Assembly: GCA_038257155.1 (NCBI GenBank)
Contig: JBBSJP010000013.1
Span: forward strand, 1 to 64,000
DNA length: 64,000 nucleotides
Reading direction: 5' to 3'
Source: JANJTY01 sp038257155
Lineage (GTDB): Bacteria > Pseudomonadota > Gammaproteobacteria > Xanthomonadales > Xanthomonadaceae
Part shown: positions 63,049 to 64,000 of the stretch, in pieces
How positions within the stretch are numbered: position 1 is the stretch's first letter
Layout: every line of letters begins with the position of its first letter
The notes under the pieces: model-generated
Databases searched by the model: none
Told to the model about the DNA's origin: nothing
What the model saw: the letters and a program-made list of their open reading frames with translations, nothing else
Made by a program: the position numbers and the translations under genes

Positions 63049-63159
63049 GAGTGTGGGTCCGACAGTGTCGTTGGGTGGAGTTTGCCCGAAGCGCGAGCCT
63101 GAAGCAGGACTGCGACGCCCGGCTACGAGATTTCAGCCCATCGCGCTACCCTGCGCGGC

Positions 63160-64000
63160 ATGAGCGAAGTCCCCAGCTTTCACCTGAACGGTCAACTCGT
63201 GGCACTCGATGGCTGCGTGCCAACCCAGTCACTGCTGCGCTGGTTGAATGCGCGTGCCCTGCACGGCAGCAAGGAGGGCTGCGGCGATGGTGACTGCGGC
63301 GCCTGCACCGTCGTGCTGCTGGAAACCGATGCCGCGGGCGAGGCGCGCTGGCGGGCGGTGAACAGTTGCCTGATGCCGCTTGGGTGCCTGCCCGGCCGGC
63401 AGGTGCGGACTGTTGAAGGACTGGCGCAGGGTCAGGTGCTGCATCCGGTACAGCAGGCCATGGTTGATTGCGCCGGTTCGCAGTGCGGCTACTGCACGCC
63501 GGGTTTCGTGATGAGCCTTTTCGCCGGGCAGCAGAATGGCGAGCTGGCTGATGCCTGCATCGAAGGCAATCTGTGTCGTTGCACCGGCTACCGGCCAATC
63601 CGCGCGGCGATGCAGGTTCTGCGCGAACAGCCGTCAGCGAGCAACGAGTTTCACGTCGAAACACACACGCTGGGCGCAGCGCGGTTGGCGCAGTTCCACA
63701 GCCCCGTGGCGCTGGCCGAGGCGCTGGCGCTGAAGGCCCAGCATCCTGAAGCGGCGTGGATCGCTGGGGCCACGGATCTTGGTGTTGACTTGAGTCGCGG
63801 CAAAGCTGTGGCGGAGGCCTTCATATCTCTCGATCGGATCGCTGAACTGCAGGCGCTGGAAATTGGAGCCGACGTGGTGCGTATCGGCGCCGGCGTCAGC
63901 CTGTCGCGCATGGAGACCGAATTGGCCGGCGTGTTCCCGGCGCTGGACCAGATGCTGCACTGGTTCGCAGCGCGCCAGGTGCGCAACCGCGCCACCGTCG
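63160..64000 (+). CDS. xdhA: Xanthine dehydrogenase small subunit (partial, runs off the window)
   Basis: The first 280 residues of the iron-sulfur/FAD subunit. The plant-type [2Fe-2S] Cys motif CGDGDCGAC is near residue 43, the second cluster follows with CGYCTPGF near 112 and CRCTGYRP near 147. The FAD domain starts near residue 195 (AWIAGATDLGVDL is the flavin loop). The catalytic large subunit xdhB and maturation factor xdhC would be expected beyond the end. It oxidises hypoxanthine and xanthine to urate for PuuD. The start ATG at 63160 lies 111 bp from the divergent adenine deaminase start. Confidence 0.94.
   Translation, partial: MSEVPSFHLNGQLVALDGCVPTQSLLRWLNARALHGSKEGCGDGDCGACTVVLLETDAAGEARWRAVNSCLMPLGCLPGRQVRTVEGLAQGQVLHPVQQAMVDCAGSQCGYCTPGFVMSLFAGQQNGELADACIEGNLCRCTGYRPIRAAMQVLREQPSASNEFHVETHTLGAARLAQFHSPVALAEALALKAQHPEAAWIAGATDLGVDLSRGKAVAEAFISLDRIAELQALEIGADVVRIGAGVSLSRMETELAGVFPALDQMLHWFAARQVRNRATV

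Overview
The window looks like chromosomal DNA from a GC-rich gammaproteobacterium of the order Lysobacterales (Xanthomonadales). The signs are an OleA with the Xanthomonas-type catalytic residues, the order zapB-like/zapA/6S RNA/fau, a DUF2782 gene divergent from polA, an sX13-like small RNA after polA, and a urate hydroxylase PuuD with a C-terminal cytochrome c. Gene density is high. No phage, CRISPR array, tRNA or rRNA was seen. The taxonomic placement is an inference from gene content, not from a marker phylogeny.

Layout. 0-5 kb: a 108-bp inverted-repeat element, xth (exonuclease III), a secreted M1 aminopeptidase overlapping a membrane-anchored alpha/beta hydrolase, a second copy of the inverted-repeat element, and a MAPEG protein. 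5-12.5 kb: an M28 peptidase lipoprotein, a solitary oleA, a secreted esterase with C-terminal repeats, and uvrD followed by a 7-bp tandem repeat. 12.7-17.4 kb: a Ser/Thr kinase, a large polytopic membrane protein and a 324-bp element with 22-bp terminal inverted repeats. 17.4-22.5 kb: a Tat/lipoprotein TRAP receptor, a cyclic-nucleotide/rhodanese-fold protein, then leftward zapB-like, zapA, 6S RNA, fau, a second 22-bp-terminated element, an EVE protein and rpiA. 22.5-34.6 kb: a 1531-aa propeller-PAS-GGDEF-EAL protein, ygfB-pepP, mtfA, a FakA-FakB fusion, plsY, birA lacking its DNA-binding domain, and coaX. 34.7-43.5 kb: a large secreted metzincin, TRAP permease genes dctQM, DUF2782, polA and the sX13-like RNA. 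43.6-57.8 kb: hemF, a gspF-type gene, ftsEX, a double-receiver protein, ung, a SWIM/SNF2 helicase, a YgjP-type peptidase, an overlapping ECF sigma/Ser-Thr kinase pair and a solute-binding protein. 58.1-64 kb: purine catabolism (puuD, uraH, adenine deaminase, start of xdhA) interrupted by a secreted serine protease.

How the genes work together. Adenine deaminase, xanthine dehydrogenase, PuuD and UraH form a route from adenine through hypoxanthine, xanthine and urate to 5-hydroxyisourate hydrolysis. The FakA-FakB fusion should make acyl-phosphate, the substrate of PlsY encoded 70 bp downstream. FtsE/FtsX, ZapA and the ZapB-like protein concern cell division. Several secreted hydrolases (M1, M28, esterase, metzincin, serine protease) suggest a degradative lifestyle. 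Two of them, the esterase and the metzincin, share a Trp/Gly-rich C-terminal repeat.

The points most worth checking are the sX13-like RNA with three C-rich loops, the FakA-FakB fusion next to plsY, the two families of inverted-repeat elements, the ECF sigma/kinase overlap, and proteins whose catalytic or phosphoacceptor residues are replaced (first receiver domain and rhodanese domain).
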